Assembly (NCBI RefSeq): GCF_004916905.1
Contig: NZ_SDLV01000004.1
Coordinates: forward strand, 62,001 to 126,000
Length of the DNA: 64,000 nt
DNA from: Chryseobacterium candidae
GTDB lineage: Bacteria > Bacteroidota > Bacteroidia > Flavobacteriales > Weeksellaceae
Direction of reading: 5' to 3'
In this document: positions 54,606-63,699 of the stretch, in pieces
Numbering within the stretch: the first letter of the stretch is position 1
How the letters are laid out: each line of letters opens with the position of its first letter
The notes under the pieces: generated by a model
What the model saw: only the letters and a program-made list of their open reading frames with translations
Databases searched by the model: none
What the model was told of the DNA's origin: nothing
Translations under genes and position numbers: made by a program

Positions 54606-54684
54606 TTTTCCCTACGCTGGTATGATCCAGATCAGGTTCAAAGGGTAAAGTCTCAGTCTGTTGGTAACAGACACCCCTAAAGTT
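54606..54684 (-). promoter_or_regulatory. TPP riboswitch (THI element) of the thiamine operon
   Basis: The minus strand shows TAGGGGTGTCTG, GACTGAGACTTTACCC, GAACCTGATCCAGATCATACC and AGCGTAGGGAA in the order of the canonical thiamine pyrophosphate aptamer. Confidence 0.97.
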
Positions 54685-54689
54685 GGCAA

Positions 54690-54721
54690 CGAAGTTAGAC
54701 ATTATTTTGTAATAAGCAAAA
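54690..54721 (-). promoter_or_regulatory. Promoter of the thiamine operon
   Basis: The box TAACTTCG (one mismatch to TAnnTTTG) at 54697-54690 has TTTTG 19 bases upstream. It lies directly ahead of the aptamer. Confidence 0.5.
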
Positions 54722-54754
54722 TTTTTTGAAACTACCTTCGAAATCTGGTATTGT

Positions 54755-54790
54755 AAAAAGTCTGCCTCAAATTGAGACAGACTTTTTTTT
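54755..54790. terminator. Terminator after rluA
   Basis: The arms AAAAAGTCTGCCTCAA and GAGACAGACTTTTT form a stem with one mismatch and T tracts on both sides. It serves the minus-strand pseudouridine synthase gene. Confidence 0.82.
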
Positions 54791-54818
54791 ATATTGATCG
54801 TTTTAAGATTTTTATTAT

Positions 54819-55496
54819 TTATTCTTCACAAGCTCTCCAGATCGCATCATTCTGCGGAACAGGAGCTATGATTTCAATATTTTCTTTGGTTACAGGATGA
54901 ATAAATTCCAGTTTTCTTGCATGAAGATTGATTCCTCCGTCAGGGTTGGAACGTGGTGCTCCATATTTCAGATCTCCTTTGATCGGAATTCCTGTTTTGG
55001 ATAATTGCGCTCTTATCTGATGATGTCTTCCGGTTTCAAGATCAATTTCAAGAAGTAGGTAATTATCAAGAGTCTTAATCACATTATAAGTTAAGATCGC
55101 TTCTTTTGCTCCTTCGGTAACTTTAGAAAAAACAATGGCTTTATTATTCTTTTCGTTTTTCTTTAAATAATGAACCAGTCTCTGGCTTTGAGGAATCATT
55201 TCTTTTCCTACAACTGCCCAGTATGTCTTTTTCACTTCACGATTTTTCACCATCTGTGTCAAACGGGAAAGCGCTTTGGAAGTTTTTGCATAGATTACCA
55301 GCCCGGAGGTTGGGCGGTCTATACGATGAACCAAGCCGAGAAAAACATTTCCCGGCTTAGCATCTCTTATTTTTATAAAATTCTTGATGGATTCTAATAG
55401 TGATTCATCGCCGGTCTTATCGCCCTGTACAAGCTGACCCACCTTTTTATTAATCACCAGAAGATGGTTGTCTTCATATATAATCTGCTCCTTCAT
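54819..55496 (-). CDS. RluA-family pseudouridine synthase
   Basis: This 225-residue enzyme converts uridine to pseudouridine in rRNA or tRNA. The catalytic Asp is in VHRIDRPTSGLVIYAKTS at about 60. Other family motifs are KTYWAVVGKE, LETGRHHQIRAQL and LHARKLEFIHP. It has no N-terminal S4 domain, which fits the shorter RluA/TruC-like subgroup. The target position is not predictable. It is the last gene of a unit with panB and a small membrane protein, 11 bases after the latter. Confidence 0.93.
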   Translation of the reverse strand: MKEQIIYEDNHLLVINKKVGQLVQGDKTGDESLLESIKNFIKIRDAKPGNVFLGLVHRIDRPTSGLVIYAKTSKALSRLTQMVKNREVKKTYWAVVGKEMIPQSQRLVHYLKKNEKNNKAIVFSKVTEGAKEAILTYNVIKTLDNYLLLEIDLETGRHHQIRAQLSKTGIPIKGDLKYGAPRSNPDGGINLHARKLEFIHPVTKENIEIIAPVPQNDAIWRACEE

Positions 55497-55507
55497 GCTT
55501 CTTCTGT

Positions 55508-55822
55508 CTATCTTCTTCTGTTGGATAATGACAGGATAATTCCCGCCAAAAGCCCCACGGTTTTTACAGCCGAAAGTTTTGAGCCTTCCGGAATAAATGC
55601 TCCGAATACACAGATAGCTGCTGCAGCATACATAGCATAAACAAAATTCTTATTCGTAAGCAGCGGAGCCTGAATAAAGAAGCTTGCTCCTATCAGCACA
55701 TAAAATACTTTTCTTGAAAGCAAATGATTGATTTCCGGAGAGAATAAATTAAACCACCCTACAGCAAGACAAATCAGTGCTGCAATAGATAATATTCCTT
55801 GAATAGATTGTTGATTCTGCAT
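55508..55822 (-). CDS. Small integral membrane protein
   Basis: This 104-residue protein has four predicted transmembrane helices (about 9-27, 38-52, 60-77 and 84-100) with short loops and a basic C-terminus (SNRRR). There are no conserved polar residues inside the helices that would hint at transport. It starts three bases after panB, so it is translated from the same mRNA. I do not recognise the family. Confidence 0.7.
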   Translation of the reverse strand: MQNQQSIQGILSIAALICLAVGWFNLFSPEINHLLSRKVFYVLIGASFFIQAPLLTNKNFVYAMYAAAAICVFGAFIPEGSKLSAVKTVGLLAGIILSLSNRRR

Positions 55823-55825
55823 AGA

Positions 55826-56641
55826 TTAATAGCTTTCGTTTTCGTTGGGAAACTCTACACTTTTCACATCTTTCACATATTGAGAAACTGCTCCTGTAAT
55901 TTCTGTATAAAGGTCAAGATATCTTCTTAAGAATTTCGGGCTGAAGCCTTTGTTCATTCCTACCATATCATGATACACCAAAACCTGCCCGTCACAATCT
56001 GCTCCGGCACCGATTCCGATAGTAGGAATAGAAATACTTTCAGTTACTTTTTTCGCCAATTCCGCAGGTATTTTTTCCAGTACTACAGAAAAACAGCCTA
56101 ATTCTTCCAAAAGCTGAGCATCAGCAATCAGTTTTTCAGCTTCTGCCTCTTCCTTTGCTCTTACTTTATACGTTCCGAATTTATAGATAGACTGTGGGGT
56201 TAATCCCAAATGTCCCATTACCGGAATTCCAGCATTGATGATCTTTTTGATAGACTTGGAGATTTCTTTTCCACCTTCAATTTTCACCGCATGCGCTCCA
56301 CCTTCCTTCATCATTCTTACCGCAGATTCCAATGCTTTTTCAGGATTACTCTGATAAGTTCCGAAAGGTAAATCTGCTACCACCAAAGCTCTGTCGGTTC
56401 CTCTTACCACACTTTGAGCATGATAGATCATTTGATCCAGCGTAATAGGCAATGTAGTTTCAAAACCAGCCATGACATTCGCTGCAGAGTCTCCAATCAA
56501 AATAGCATCTACTCCACCTGCATCTACCATCTTTGCAGTGGTAAAATCATAGGCGGTAAGCATTGTTATTTTTTCCTTGTCGAATTTCATTTTACGCAAG
56601 GTTTCAGTCGTAACTTTTTTAATTTCAGAGTGAACAGACAT
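55826..56641 (-). CDS. panB: 3-methyl-2-oxobutanoate hydroxymethyltransferase
   Basis: PanB makes ketopantoate in pantothenate and coenzyme A synthesis. It has 271 residues. Hallmarks are [44 protein letters not shown] and [10 protein letters not shown], plus the catalytic Glu in [17 protein letters not shown]. No panC or panD is adjacent. It is the first gene of a three-gene unit with a membrane protein and rluA; a hairpin just upstream separates it from the Crp/Fnr gene. Confidence 0.97.
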   Translation of the reverse strand: MSVHSEIKKVTTETLRKMKFDKEKITMLTAYDFTTAKMVDAGGVDAILIGDSAANVMAGFETTLPITLDQMIYHAQSVVRGTDRALVVADLPFGTYQSNPEKALESAVRMMKEGGAHAVKIEGGKEISKSIKKIINAGIPVMGHLGLTPQSIYKFGTYKVRAKEEAEAEKLIADAQLLEELGCFSVVLEKIPAELAKKVTESISIPTIGIGAGADCDGQVLVYHDMVGMNKGFSPKFLRRYLDLYTEITGAVSQYVKDVKSVEFPNENESY

Positions 56642-56666
56642 AATTTATCTATTTTTAAAAGTTAAA

Positions 56667-56696
56667 AAGTCGGCCTTGAGCCGACTTAAGTTTTTT
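56667..56696 (-). terminator. Terminator of the Crp/Fnr-type gene
   Basis: AAGTCGGC/GCCGACTT form an 8-bp stem with a CTTGA loop. On the minus strand TTTTT follows. It lies 18 bases after the regulator stop. Confidence 0.8.
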
Positions 56697-56703
56697 GTAT
56701 GAT

Positions 56704-57417
56704 TTATAAAACTACGTGACCGAGTTTCATGAGTTTGTCGTGATTTAAAATCTTGATATTTCTTCCGTCAACTTCAATCAGACTGTCCTGTTTGAATTCG
56801 GAGATCAGACGGATGGCACTTTCTGTAGCAGTACCGATAATATTGGCAATTTCTTCTCTCGTTAATGAGATCTTAATAAAGCCTTCAGGATCTACACCCA
56901 GTTTCTGTTCCAGCAGCAAAAGAATTTCTGCCAGTCTTTCTCTTACCGTTTTCTGAGCAAGGAAAGTAATGGTATTGGAAGATTCTCCTAATTCGTAGGA
57001 GATTTTCTGAAGCATTACGAAAGACAGCTGTGGATCTACTTCAAGCAGATACATAAAGATATCCGCAGGTAAGAATACACATTCAATATCTGTCATGGCT
57101 TCTGCTTTGGCCTGGAAGTTTTCCCCGCAAAGCAAAGAACGATAGCCGATGATATCTCCTTCTTTGATAAATCTTAAAATCTGATCCTTACCGAACGCAC
57201 CTGATTTCGAAAGTTTGGCAGCACCTTTCTCCAGAACAAACACTCCTTTCGGAGTTTCGCCATCCTCGAAAATGGTATCATGTTTCTGAAAACTCAGTTT
57301 CTTTTTGCCATTAATATATTTTTCAAAATCTGCGCTAGAAAGTCTTTCTTTAAATGATTTATCATTAAAAACTCTGGCGAACCTCTCTTCAATTGCTATC
57401 TGTTGTTCCTGCGGCAT
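56704..57417 (-). CDS. Crp/Fnr-family transcription regulator
   Basis: This 237-residue regulator has an N-terminal cyclic-nucleotide-type beta-roll (about 30-140; IFEDGETPKGVFVLEKGAAK, GDIIGYRSLL). A dimerisation helix and a winged helix-turn-helix follow, with SLTREEIANIIGTATESAI at about 175-195. It lacks the N-terminal cysteine cluster of FNR, so it does not sense oxygen through a [4Fe-4S] cluster of that kind. It is divergent from the cbb3 oxidase genes, with an FNR-like palindrome between. Control of low-oxygen respiration is inferred. Confidence 0.92.
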   Translation of the reverse strand: MPQEQQIAIEERFARVFNDKSFKERLSSADFEKYINGKKKLSFQKHDTIFEDGETPKGVFVLEKGAAKLSKSGAFGKDQILRFIKEGDIIGYRSLLCGENFQAKAEAMTDIECVFLPADIFMYLLEVDPQLSFVMLQKISYELGESSNTITFLAQKTVRERLAEILLLLEQKLGVDPEGFIKISLTREEIANIIGTATESAIRLISEFKQDSLIEVDGRNIKILNHDKLMKLGHVVL

Positions 57418-57423
57418 TTTATA

Positions 57424-57435
57424 TGATATTTATCA
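57424..57435. promoter_or_regulatory. FNR-like operator
   Basis: TGAT-ATTT-ATCA is a perfect match to the core of the FNR/FixK consensus TGAT-N4-ATCA. It lies 6 bases upstream of the regulator start and about 70 bases upstream of ccoI, which suggests control of both. Confidence 0.6.
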
Positions 57436-57478
57436 CAAAAATAGAACTTTTTAACGCGATAAACAAAAAAATTTGTTA

Positions 57479-57486
57479 TAATTTTG
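57479..57486 (+). promoter_or_regulatory. -7 promoter box for ccoI
   Basis: TAATTTTG matches TAnnTTTG, 19 bases before the GTG start of ccoI. Confidence 0.5.
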
Positions 57487-57505
57487 TAGTTCAATATTTT
57501 ATGGG

Positions 57506-59884
57506 GTGAGCGAGAACTGTTTTCATTGTGGTCAAGGGATAGAAAAAGAGAGAATTTTATTTGATGAAAAGACTTTCTGCTGTAACGGATGTAAGTCTGT
57601 TTACGAGATTCTAAATTTAAATCATTTAGGCAACTTCTATGAGCTTAATAAAGGAGCGGGAATTCGTCCGAATGATGAAAATTCTTCTCAATTTGATTAC
57701 CTGGACACACCGGAAATCTTTGAAAAAGTGACTGATTTTTCTGAAGGAAACACCAGTCTTGTCACCTTCAAAATCCCTGTCATTCACTGTTCTTCGTGTA
57801 TCTGGCTATTGGAAAGCCTTCATACGTTAAATAAGCATATTAAATATTCGCAGGTTAATTTCACAAGAAAGACCTTACAGATTTCATTCAATCATAACGA
57901 CATGAAATTAAGCGAACTAGCTAAATTTTTAACGAATCTAGGATATAAGCCCGTTATCAGCCTTGAAACTGCCGATAAAAATGAAGATCATCTCGACAAA
58001 TCTTTATTGGTAAAGTTTGCCATCGCTGCTTTTGCTTTTGGTAACGGAATGTTCCTTGCCTTTCCTGAGTACATAGGTGGAGAAGATTATTGGATGGACC
58101 ATTATAAAGGTTTATTCAGAACCTTGATATTCCTTTTGGCAACACCTGTTGTATTTTACTCAGCATCAGATTATTATAAATCCGCATGGTACGGTTTAAA
58201 AAATAAGATCGTCAACATTGATGTTCCGATTGTCTTGGGAATTTTTGTTCTCTACGGAAGAAGTATCTACGAAGTGGTAACAGATTATGGCCCAGGATAT
58301 TTTGATACTCTTTGCGGGTTATTGTTCTTCATGCTTCTTGGGAAAATTTTCCAAAAAAGAACGTACAGCGCCCTATCCTATGACCGGGATTATAAATCTT
58401 TCTACCCGATTGCAGTAACGAAAGTTGATTTCGAAGGAAAACAGGACAATATTCTATTGTCTGAAATAAAAGTGGGTGATAGAATCCTGGTAAGAAATCA
58501 GGAAATTATCCCCGTAGATGCGATCCTGATCAACGGAGAAGGAAACATCGACAACAGTTTCATCACCGGAGAAAGTGAAAGCATCAGCAAACAGCCTGGT
58601 GATAAGATTTTTGCCGGAGGAAAGCAGATAGGATCATCTCTGGAACTGGAAGTTATCAAAGATGTAGACCAGAGTTACCTTACTCAGCTTTGGAATAAAG
58701 AAGCATTCAAAAAACATGAAACCGGGCTTGACACGTTAACAAACAACATCAGTAAATATTTCACATTCATCATTTTAGGCATTGCTCTTGTTGCAGGAAT
58801 TTATTGGGCATTTATTGATTTAGAGAAGATGTTCCAGGTTATTTCTGCCATTCTGATCATTGCATGTCCCTGTGCACTTGCCCTGTCTGCTCCGTTCACT
58901 TTTGGACACATTATGAGGATTTTAGGCCGAAATAAGTTTTATGTAAAAGATACTTTAACGATTGAAAAAATCGCGAGACTTGATACAATTGTTTTCGATA
59001 AAACAGGAACGATCACTCACAGGAAAAAATCCAATATCAAGTACGAAGGATCTGAGATCAACGAATTTGATACTCTGAACATTAAGACGTTATTGAAGAA
59101 CTCCAACCACCCGCTTTCAAAATCATTGTACGAATTCATTGAAGTGAAAGATGAGTATTTCCCTGTAGAGAAATTTGTTGAAATTTCAGGGAAAGGATAT
59201 GAAGCCAGCATAAGAGGAAATCTCTATAAAATCGGATCTGCCCGCTACAACAACCAGGAGCCTAAAAATCTCGAAACAGCAGTTTACATCAGCAAAAATG
59301 GAGAATACTTAGGTAAATTTATCTTTAAGAATGAGTATCGTCCGAAACTGAGAGAGCTTTTCACAAAGCTTACCCACTACAAAATATTTATCCTGAGCGG
59401 AGACAATTCCTCAGAAGAAAACCAGCTTAAAGAGCTTATTCCAAACTACAAAGGAATGGCCTTTAATCAAAGCCCGGAAGATAAGCTAAACTATATCAAA
59501 TCTCTTCAGGATCAGCAATTAAAAGTAGCAATGCTTGGAGACGGACTTAATGATGCAGGAGCATTAAAACAAAGTAATGTAGGAATTGCTATTGCTGATG
59601 ATACAAACAGCTTTACCCCATCTTCTGATGTCATTATGAACGGAGATAAAGTAGTTACTCTTGACAATTATCTGAACGTTTGCAAAGGTTCCATCACGAT
59701 TGTGAAAATGACATTTATAATCAGTTTTTTATACAATATTGTCGGTTTAAGTTACGCTGTTACAGGACATATGCATCCGCTCTTTGCTGCAATCATTATG
59801 CCAATCAGTTCGATCACGGTGGTTACCTTTACCACAGTTTCTACCTGGATTTTAGGTCGTAAATATTTCAAAAAACAGGCGTAA
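57506..59884 (+). CDS. ccoI: Copper-type P1B ATPase for cbb3 oxidase assembly
   Basis: This P-type ATPase has 792 residues and starts with GTG. It supplies copper for cbb3 oxidase. It has an N-terminal cysteine-rich zinc-ribbon-like segment (C5, C8, C25, C26, C29), one HMA-like metal site C95-S-S-C98, the CPC motif C454-P-C456, phosphorylation site D498 in DKTGTIT, and GDGLNDAGAL near the end. An ATG five bases upstream is in another frame and reads ATGGGGTGA, ending at the GTG, a possible mini-cistron. It is the first gene of the cbb3 cluster. Confidence 0.93.
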   Translation: MSENCFHCGQGIEKERILFDEKTFCCNGCKSVYEILNLNHLGNFYELNKGAGIRPNDENSSQFDYLDTPEIFEKVTDFSEGNTSLVTFKIPVIHCSSCIWLLESLHTLNKHIKYSQVNFTRKTLQISFNHNDMKLSELAKFLTNLGYKPVISLETADKNEDHLDKSLLVKFAIAAFAFGNGMFLAFPEYIGGEDYWMDHYKGLFRTLIFLLATPVVFYSASDYYKSAWYGLKNKIVNIDVPIVLGIFVLYGRSIYEVVTDYGPGYFDTLCGLLFFMLLGKIFQKRTYSALSYDRDYKSFYPIAVTKVDFEGKQDNILLSEIKVGDRILVRNQEIIPVDAILINGEGNIDNSFITGESESISKQPGDKIFAGGKQIGSSLELEVIKDVDQSYLTQLWNKEAFKKHETGLDTLTNNISKYFTFIILGIALVAGIYWAFIDLEKMFQVISAILIIACPCALALSAPFTFGHIMRILGRNKFYVKDTLTIEKIARLDTIVFDKTGTITHRKKSNIKYEGSEINEFDTLNIKTLLKNSNHPLSKSLYEFIEVKDEYFPVEKFVEISGKGYEASIRGNLYKIGSARYNNQEPKNLETAVYISKNGEYLGKFIFKNEYRPKLRELFTKLTHYKIFILSGDNSSEENQLKELIPNYKGMAFNQSPEDKLNYIKSLQDQQLKVAMLGDGLNDAGALKQSNVGIAIADDTNSFTPSSDVIMNGDKVVTLDNYLNVCKGSITIVKMTFIISFLYNIVGLSYAVTGHMHPLFAAIIMPISSITVVTFTTVSTWILGRKYFKKQA

Positions 59885-59954
59885 AAGCCCTTATTTAGAC
59901 TGATTTTAAATTAGCTGAAATCGGCATTTCGTGATGAATGTCATTATTTTTCAC

Positions 59955-59986
59955 TAAATTTGAAACCCGAAAATAGGTTAATTTTG
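59955..59986 (+). promoter_or_regulatory. Two candidate -7 boxes ahead of ccoS
   Basis: TAAATTTG (59955-59962) and TAATTTTG (59979-59986) both match TAnnTTTG. This suggests that ccoS-NO-Q-P can be transcribed separately from ccoI. Confidence 0.5.
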
Positions 59987-59993
59987 TTGTCCA

Positions 59994-60206
59994 ATGGATA
60001 TTCTATATTTAATGATCCTCTGCAGTGTTTCTTTGGCTGCGATTTTCTTGGTCGTATTTATAGTGTATGCCCGAAAAGGACAGTTTGAAGATGATGAATC
60101 TCCTGCTGTCAGAATCCTTTTTGATGACGAAAAAGTCAAAGAAAAAGATGCAACCGGCGACAAAAATAAAGACGAGAAAGAAATAGGAGAAAATAATAAA
60201 AATTGA
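59994..60206 (+). CDS. ccoS: cbb3 oxidase maturation protein CcoS
   Basis: This 70-residue membrane protein has one N-terminal helix (about 4-24, ILYLMILCSVSLAAIFLVVF) and then ARKGQFEDDESPAVRILFDDE, the family signature. The rest is a charged, disordered tail rich in Lys, Asp and Glu, longer than in proteobacteria. CcoS is needed for cofactor insertion into cbb3 oxidase. It lies 21 bases ahead of ccoNO. Confidence 0.93.
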   Translation: MDILYLMILCSVSLAAIFLVVFIVYARKGQFEDDESPAVRILFDDEKVKEKDATGDKNKDEKEIGENNKN

Positions 60207-60227
60207 GAAAAATAGTGAATAGTTGAT

Positions 60228-62489
60228 ATGGAAACACAGAAGTTTAGTTATGACAATAGTATTGTCCGTGCGTTCCTTTATGCGACCTTAGTTTTCGGTC
60301 TCATTGGATTTACGTTCGGGCTTACGGCGGCATTAATGCTTTTCTACCCGGAATTACCTGAATTCTTTTTCGGGACGGATGACACAACCATTAAAAGTTT
60401 GGCATCGGGTAACATTGAAGGGTTAATAAACACTCATGGTGCGTTTGGTTTTGGTAGAATCAGAATGCTGCACACCAACACCGTAATCTTTGCATTCGTT
60501 TGTAACATCGTTTACACGGGTATTTATTACTCATTACAGAGATTATTAAAAACAAGAATGTACAGTGACACCCTGTCTTGGTTACATTTCTGGACCTGGC
60601 AGTTTATGATCGTTGCTACGTTCGTTACGTTCTTTATGGGAATCAATACCTCTAAGGAATATGCTGAACATGAGTGGCCGATCGACATATTGATCGCATT
60701 CTCATGGATCATTTTTGGTATCAATATGTTCCTGACTATTTCTAAGAGAAGAGTGAGACACCTTTACGTAGCCATCTGGTTCTACATTGGTACATGGATT
60801 GCAGTAGCAATGCTTCACATCTTCAACAACCTTGAAGTACCTCTATCTTTCACAGGCTGGAAATCTTATTCAGCATACGCAGGGGTAAAAGATGCTATTG
60901 TACAGTGGTGGTATGGACACAATGCGGTTGCATTCGTATTGACAACTCCGGTTCTGGGTTTAATGTATTACTTCCTTCCGAAGGCTGCAGACAGACCGGT
61001 ATTCTCGTATAAATTGTCTATTATTCACTTCTGGTCATTAATTTTCGTATATATCTGGGCTGGTCCTCACCACCTTCAGTATACAGCTCTTCCAGCTTGG
61101 GCTCAGGCAGTAGGAACAGGTTTCTCTATCATGCTTATTGCACCATCTTGGGGAGGTATGTTAAATGGTCTTCTTACACTAAGAGGAGCTTGGGATAAAG
61201 TAAGAGAAAACCCTATCCTTAAGTTCTTCGTAGTAGCTGTTACCTGTTATGGTATGGCAACGTTTGAAGGACCGCTTTTGGCAACTAAAAACATCAACAA
61301 AATTGGTCACTTTACAGACTGGGTTATCGGTCACGTACACTTAGGAGCTCTTGGATGGAATGGTTTCATGGCATTCGGGGTTATCTATTATTTGGTACCA
61401 ATCATGTGGAGAACAAAACTTTGGTCTGTAAAATTAGCTAACTGGCATTTCTGGTTAGGTACTTTAGGAATTATTTTCTATGCAGTTCCAATGTATATTT
61501 CAGGATTTACACAAGGATTAATGTGGAAGCAGTTCAACCCGGACGGAACCTTATTATGGAAAAACTGGCTGGATACAGTAACGGCAATTATTCCTTACTT
61601 CAAAATGAGATTCGTAGGAGGTTTATTCTATATCTCAGGATCTATCCTAATGATTGTAAACGTAATCGCTACAGTAAGAAAAGGATCATTCCAGAAAGAA
61701 GTTCCTGCTGAAGCTCCAGCGTTGGCAAACATCAGCAAAAACAGAAAAGAAGGAGAAGGTACTCACCTTTGGCTGGAAAGAACTCCGGTATTATTAGGTA
61801 TCCTGTCTTTCATCACGATATCAATCGGTAGTTCAATTGAAATTATTCCAACACTATCTCTTAAGAAAAGTGTACCTACGATTTCTGCGGTAAAACCTTA
61901 TTCACCGCTGGAACTTGAAGGTAGAGATATTTATATCCGTGAAGGATGTAACGCTTGTCACTCTCAGATGATCAGACCGTTCAGAGATGAGATTACAAGA
62001 TTCAACGGTAAAAACGGACAGTACTCCAAAGCTGGAGAATTCGTATACGACAGACCATTCCTATGGGGTTCTAAGAGAACAGGACCGGATTTACATAGAG
62101 AAGGTGGTAAAAACCCAAGTTCTTGGCACTACAAGCACATGTATAACCCAAGATCTACTTCTGCTGGTTCTATCATGCCTCGTTACCCTTGGTTAATTGC
62201 TACTGACTTAGACAGAACTAAGATGGTAGACAAGATGAAGCTGATGAAGAATGTATTCGATGTACCTTATACTAAGGCTGAAATCGATTCTGCAGACAAG
62301 TGGGCTAATAACCAATCGGCAAAAATTGTGAAAGATATCTTCTCCGAAGCTAATGACCTTAAGCAGGCTTATGCTAAGAGACCTCAGGGAGAACTAGAGA
62401 AAAAAGAAATTGTAGCTCTTATTTCTTATCTTCAGAGATTAGGTACAGATATCAAAACAACTGAAATCAAAACAGCAAGTAATAACTAA
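60228..62489 (+). CDS. ccoN: cbb3 cytochrome oxidase, fused CcoN-CcoO subunit
   Basis: This is a fusion of 753 residues. Residues 1 to about 475 are the haem-copper catalytic subunit CcoN, with twelve or so helices and the His ligands in RMLHTNTVIFAF, WWYGHNAVAF and GPHHLQYTALPAW. After a linker with RKEGEGTHLW, a CcoO-like part follows: a helix at about 515-535, then EGRDIYIREGCNACHSQMIR with haem motif C574-N-A-C577-H578, and GSIMPRYPW with the axial Met. The CcoNO fusion is usual in Bacteroidota. It reduces oxygen at low tension while pumping protons. Confidence 0.96.
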   Translation: METQKFSYDNSIVRAFLYATLVFGLIGFTFGLTAALMLFYPELPEFFFGTDDTTIKSLASGNIEGLINTHGAFGFGRIRMLHTNTVIFAFVCNIVYTGIYYSLQRLLKTRMYSDTLSWLHFWTWQFMIVATFVTFFMGINTSKEYAEHEWPIDILIAFSWIIFGINMFLTISKRRVRHLYVAIWFYIGTWIAVAMLHIFNNLEVPLSFTGWKSYSAYAGVKDAIVQWWYGHNAVAFVLTTPVLGLMYYFLPKAADRPVFSYKLSIIHFWSLIFVYIWAGPHHLQYTALPAWAQAVGTGFSIMLIAPSWGGMLNGLLTLRGAWDKVRENPILKFFVVAVTCYGMATFEGPLLATKNINKIGHFTDWVIGHVHLGALGWNGFMAFGVIYYLVPIMWRTKLWSVKLANWHFWLGTLGIIFYAVPMYISGFTQGLMWKQFNPDGTLLWKNWLDTVTAIIPYFKMRFVGGLFYISGSILMIVNVIATVRKGSFQKEVPAEAPALANISKNRKEGEGTHLWLERTPVLLGILSFITISIGSSIEIIPTLSLKKSVPTISAVKPYSPLELEGRDIYIREGCNACHSQMIRPFRDEITRFNGKNGQYSKAGEFVYDRPFLWGSKRTGPDLHREGGKNPSSWHYKHMYNPRSTSAGSIMPRYPWLIATDLDRTKMVDKMKLMKNVFDVPYTKAEIDSADKWANNQSAKIVKDIFSEANDLKQAYAKRPQGELEKKEIVALISYLQRLGTDIKTTEIKTASNN

Positions 62490-62511
62490 AAAACATTAAA
62501 AAGTTCATACT

Positions 62512-62712
62512 ATGATTCCTCAGAACTTTAAAGATATATTATCCAATACTGAAAATGCTGGCTTCTACCAGACACTGGCTCTGATTTTCTTTATGCTGTT
62601 CTTCGTCGCATTAGTAATCTATGTTTTTAGCAGGCCTAAAAAATATTACAAAGAAGAAGAAGAGGCACCGCTTGGGGATGATGAAGATGACGATTTTAAT
62701 TTAAAAAATTAA
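62512..62712 (+). CDS. ccoQ: cbb3 oxidase subunit CcoQ/FixQ
   Basis: This 66-residue protein has one transmembrane helix (about 18-40, TLALIFFMLFFVALVIYVF) followed by SRPKKYYKEEEEAPLGDDED, the positive-then-acidic pattern of CcoQ. CcoQ stabilises the oxidase complex. It starts 22 bases after ccoNO and ends 10 bases before ccoP. Confidence 0.92.
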   Translation: MIPQNFKDILSNTENAGFYQTLALIFFMLFFVALVIYVFSRPKKYYKEEEEAPLGDDEDDDFNLKN

Positions 62713-62722
62713 ACTATTTTTT

Positions 62723-63604
62723 ATGAAACAAAGAACACCTGTTGTTATAAACATCTTAATAATAATCGGACTTTTAATAGTTTTTTATTATTTATTTGTA
62801 CAGAGCTACGCGTTCCTTTCTTCACCTTACTTCTGGGGAACTGTTGTAATCGCTGGGATCCTTGCTTATATTCATGCAGCTATCGGAGACCTTATTGAGA
62901 ACAACAAATTCAAGAAATTATCTCCTGAAGAAAAGGCAGCTTATTTAGCTGAAAAGAAAGTTCCTTATTTTAAAAGATTGTACCAAAGTGCATTCAAAAA
63001 GCAATCTGCTTCTGAAGAAAAAGATATCCTTATCGACCATGGTTTTGACGGGATCATGGAGTTGGATAACCAGTTACCGAAATGGTGGGTAGGCTTATTC
63101 TATTTTGGGACCGCTTTTTGTATTGTATATATTGCAGCATACTCTTTCACAGACTTCGCTCACCCGTTAAGCGAATATGAAAAAGAATATAAAGAGCAGC
63201 TAGCTAGTATTGAAGAATACCAGAAATCTCAGCCTCCTGTAACAATTGAAACAGCAAAATATTCAGCTGATAACATTGCAGAAGGTAAAGAATTATTCAA
63301 AACAAACTGTGCATCTTGTCACAAAGAAGACGGTAGTGGAGGTATCGGACCCAACCTTACTGATAACTACTGGATCAACCAGCCTGAGAAAACGTTATTC
63401 AAAAACGTATTCCATATGGACTGGAACGGTTCTCCTACCAACCCTTCGATGAGAGCATTCGGTAAAAACGGAGAAGTTTCAGGTGCAGAGATTGAGAAGA
63501 TTGCAGCGTATGTATATCACATCAACCAGGAACAACCACCAGTGACTCCGGCTCAGGGAGGAGCAGCTCCTCAGGGAACTGAAGCACATTGGGAAAAAGA
63601 ATAA
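62723..63604 (+). CDS. ccoP: cbb3 oxidase subunit CcoP, single-haem form
   Basis: This 293-residue cytochrome c subunit passes electrons to CcoNO. The N-terminal part has two membrane helices (about 6-28 and 36-57), then a CcoP N-domain with GFDGIMELDNQLPKWW and a third helix (about 118-139). The C-terminal periplasmic domain has one haem site, C196-A-S-C199-H200, with Met in NPSMRAFG as likely axial ligand. Typical proteobacterial CcoP has two haem motifs; only one exists here. The tail is Pro/Gly/Ala-rich. Confidence 0.93.
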   Translation: MKQRTPVVINILIIIGLLIVFYYLFVQSYAFLSSPYFWGTVVIAGILAYIHAAIGDLIENNKFKKLSPEEKAAYLAEKKVPYFKRLYQSAFKKQSASEEKDILIDHGFDGIMELDNQLPKWWVGLFYFGTAFCIVYIAAYSFTDFAHPLSEYEKEYKEQLASIEEYQKSQPPVTIETAKYSADNIAEGKELFKTNCASCHKEDGSGGIGPNLTDNYWINQPEKTLFKNVFHMDWNGSPTNPSMRAFGKNGEVSGAEIEKIAAYVYHINQEQPPVTPAQGGAAPQGTEAHWEKE

Positions 63605-63627
63605 TTTAAAAAATTAGAAAATATATG

Positions 63628-63684
63628 AAAAAAACATAATTTGTTATTAGATTAAAATAGTAACGAATTATGTTTTTTCTTTTT
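63628..63684 (+). terminator. Hairpin between ccoP and ccoG
   Basis: AAAAAACATAATTTGTTA and TAACGAATTATGTTTTTT form an 18-bp stem with one G-T pair, followed by a T-rich tract. It can end or weaken transcription into ccoG. Confidence 0.75.
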
Positions 63685-63699
63685 TAAAACCTATTACAT

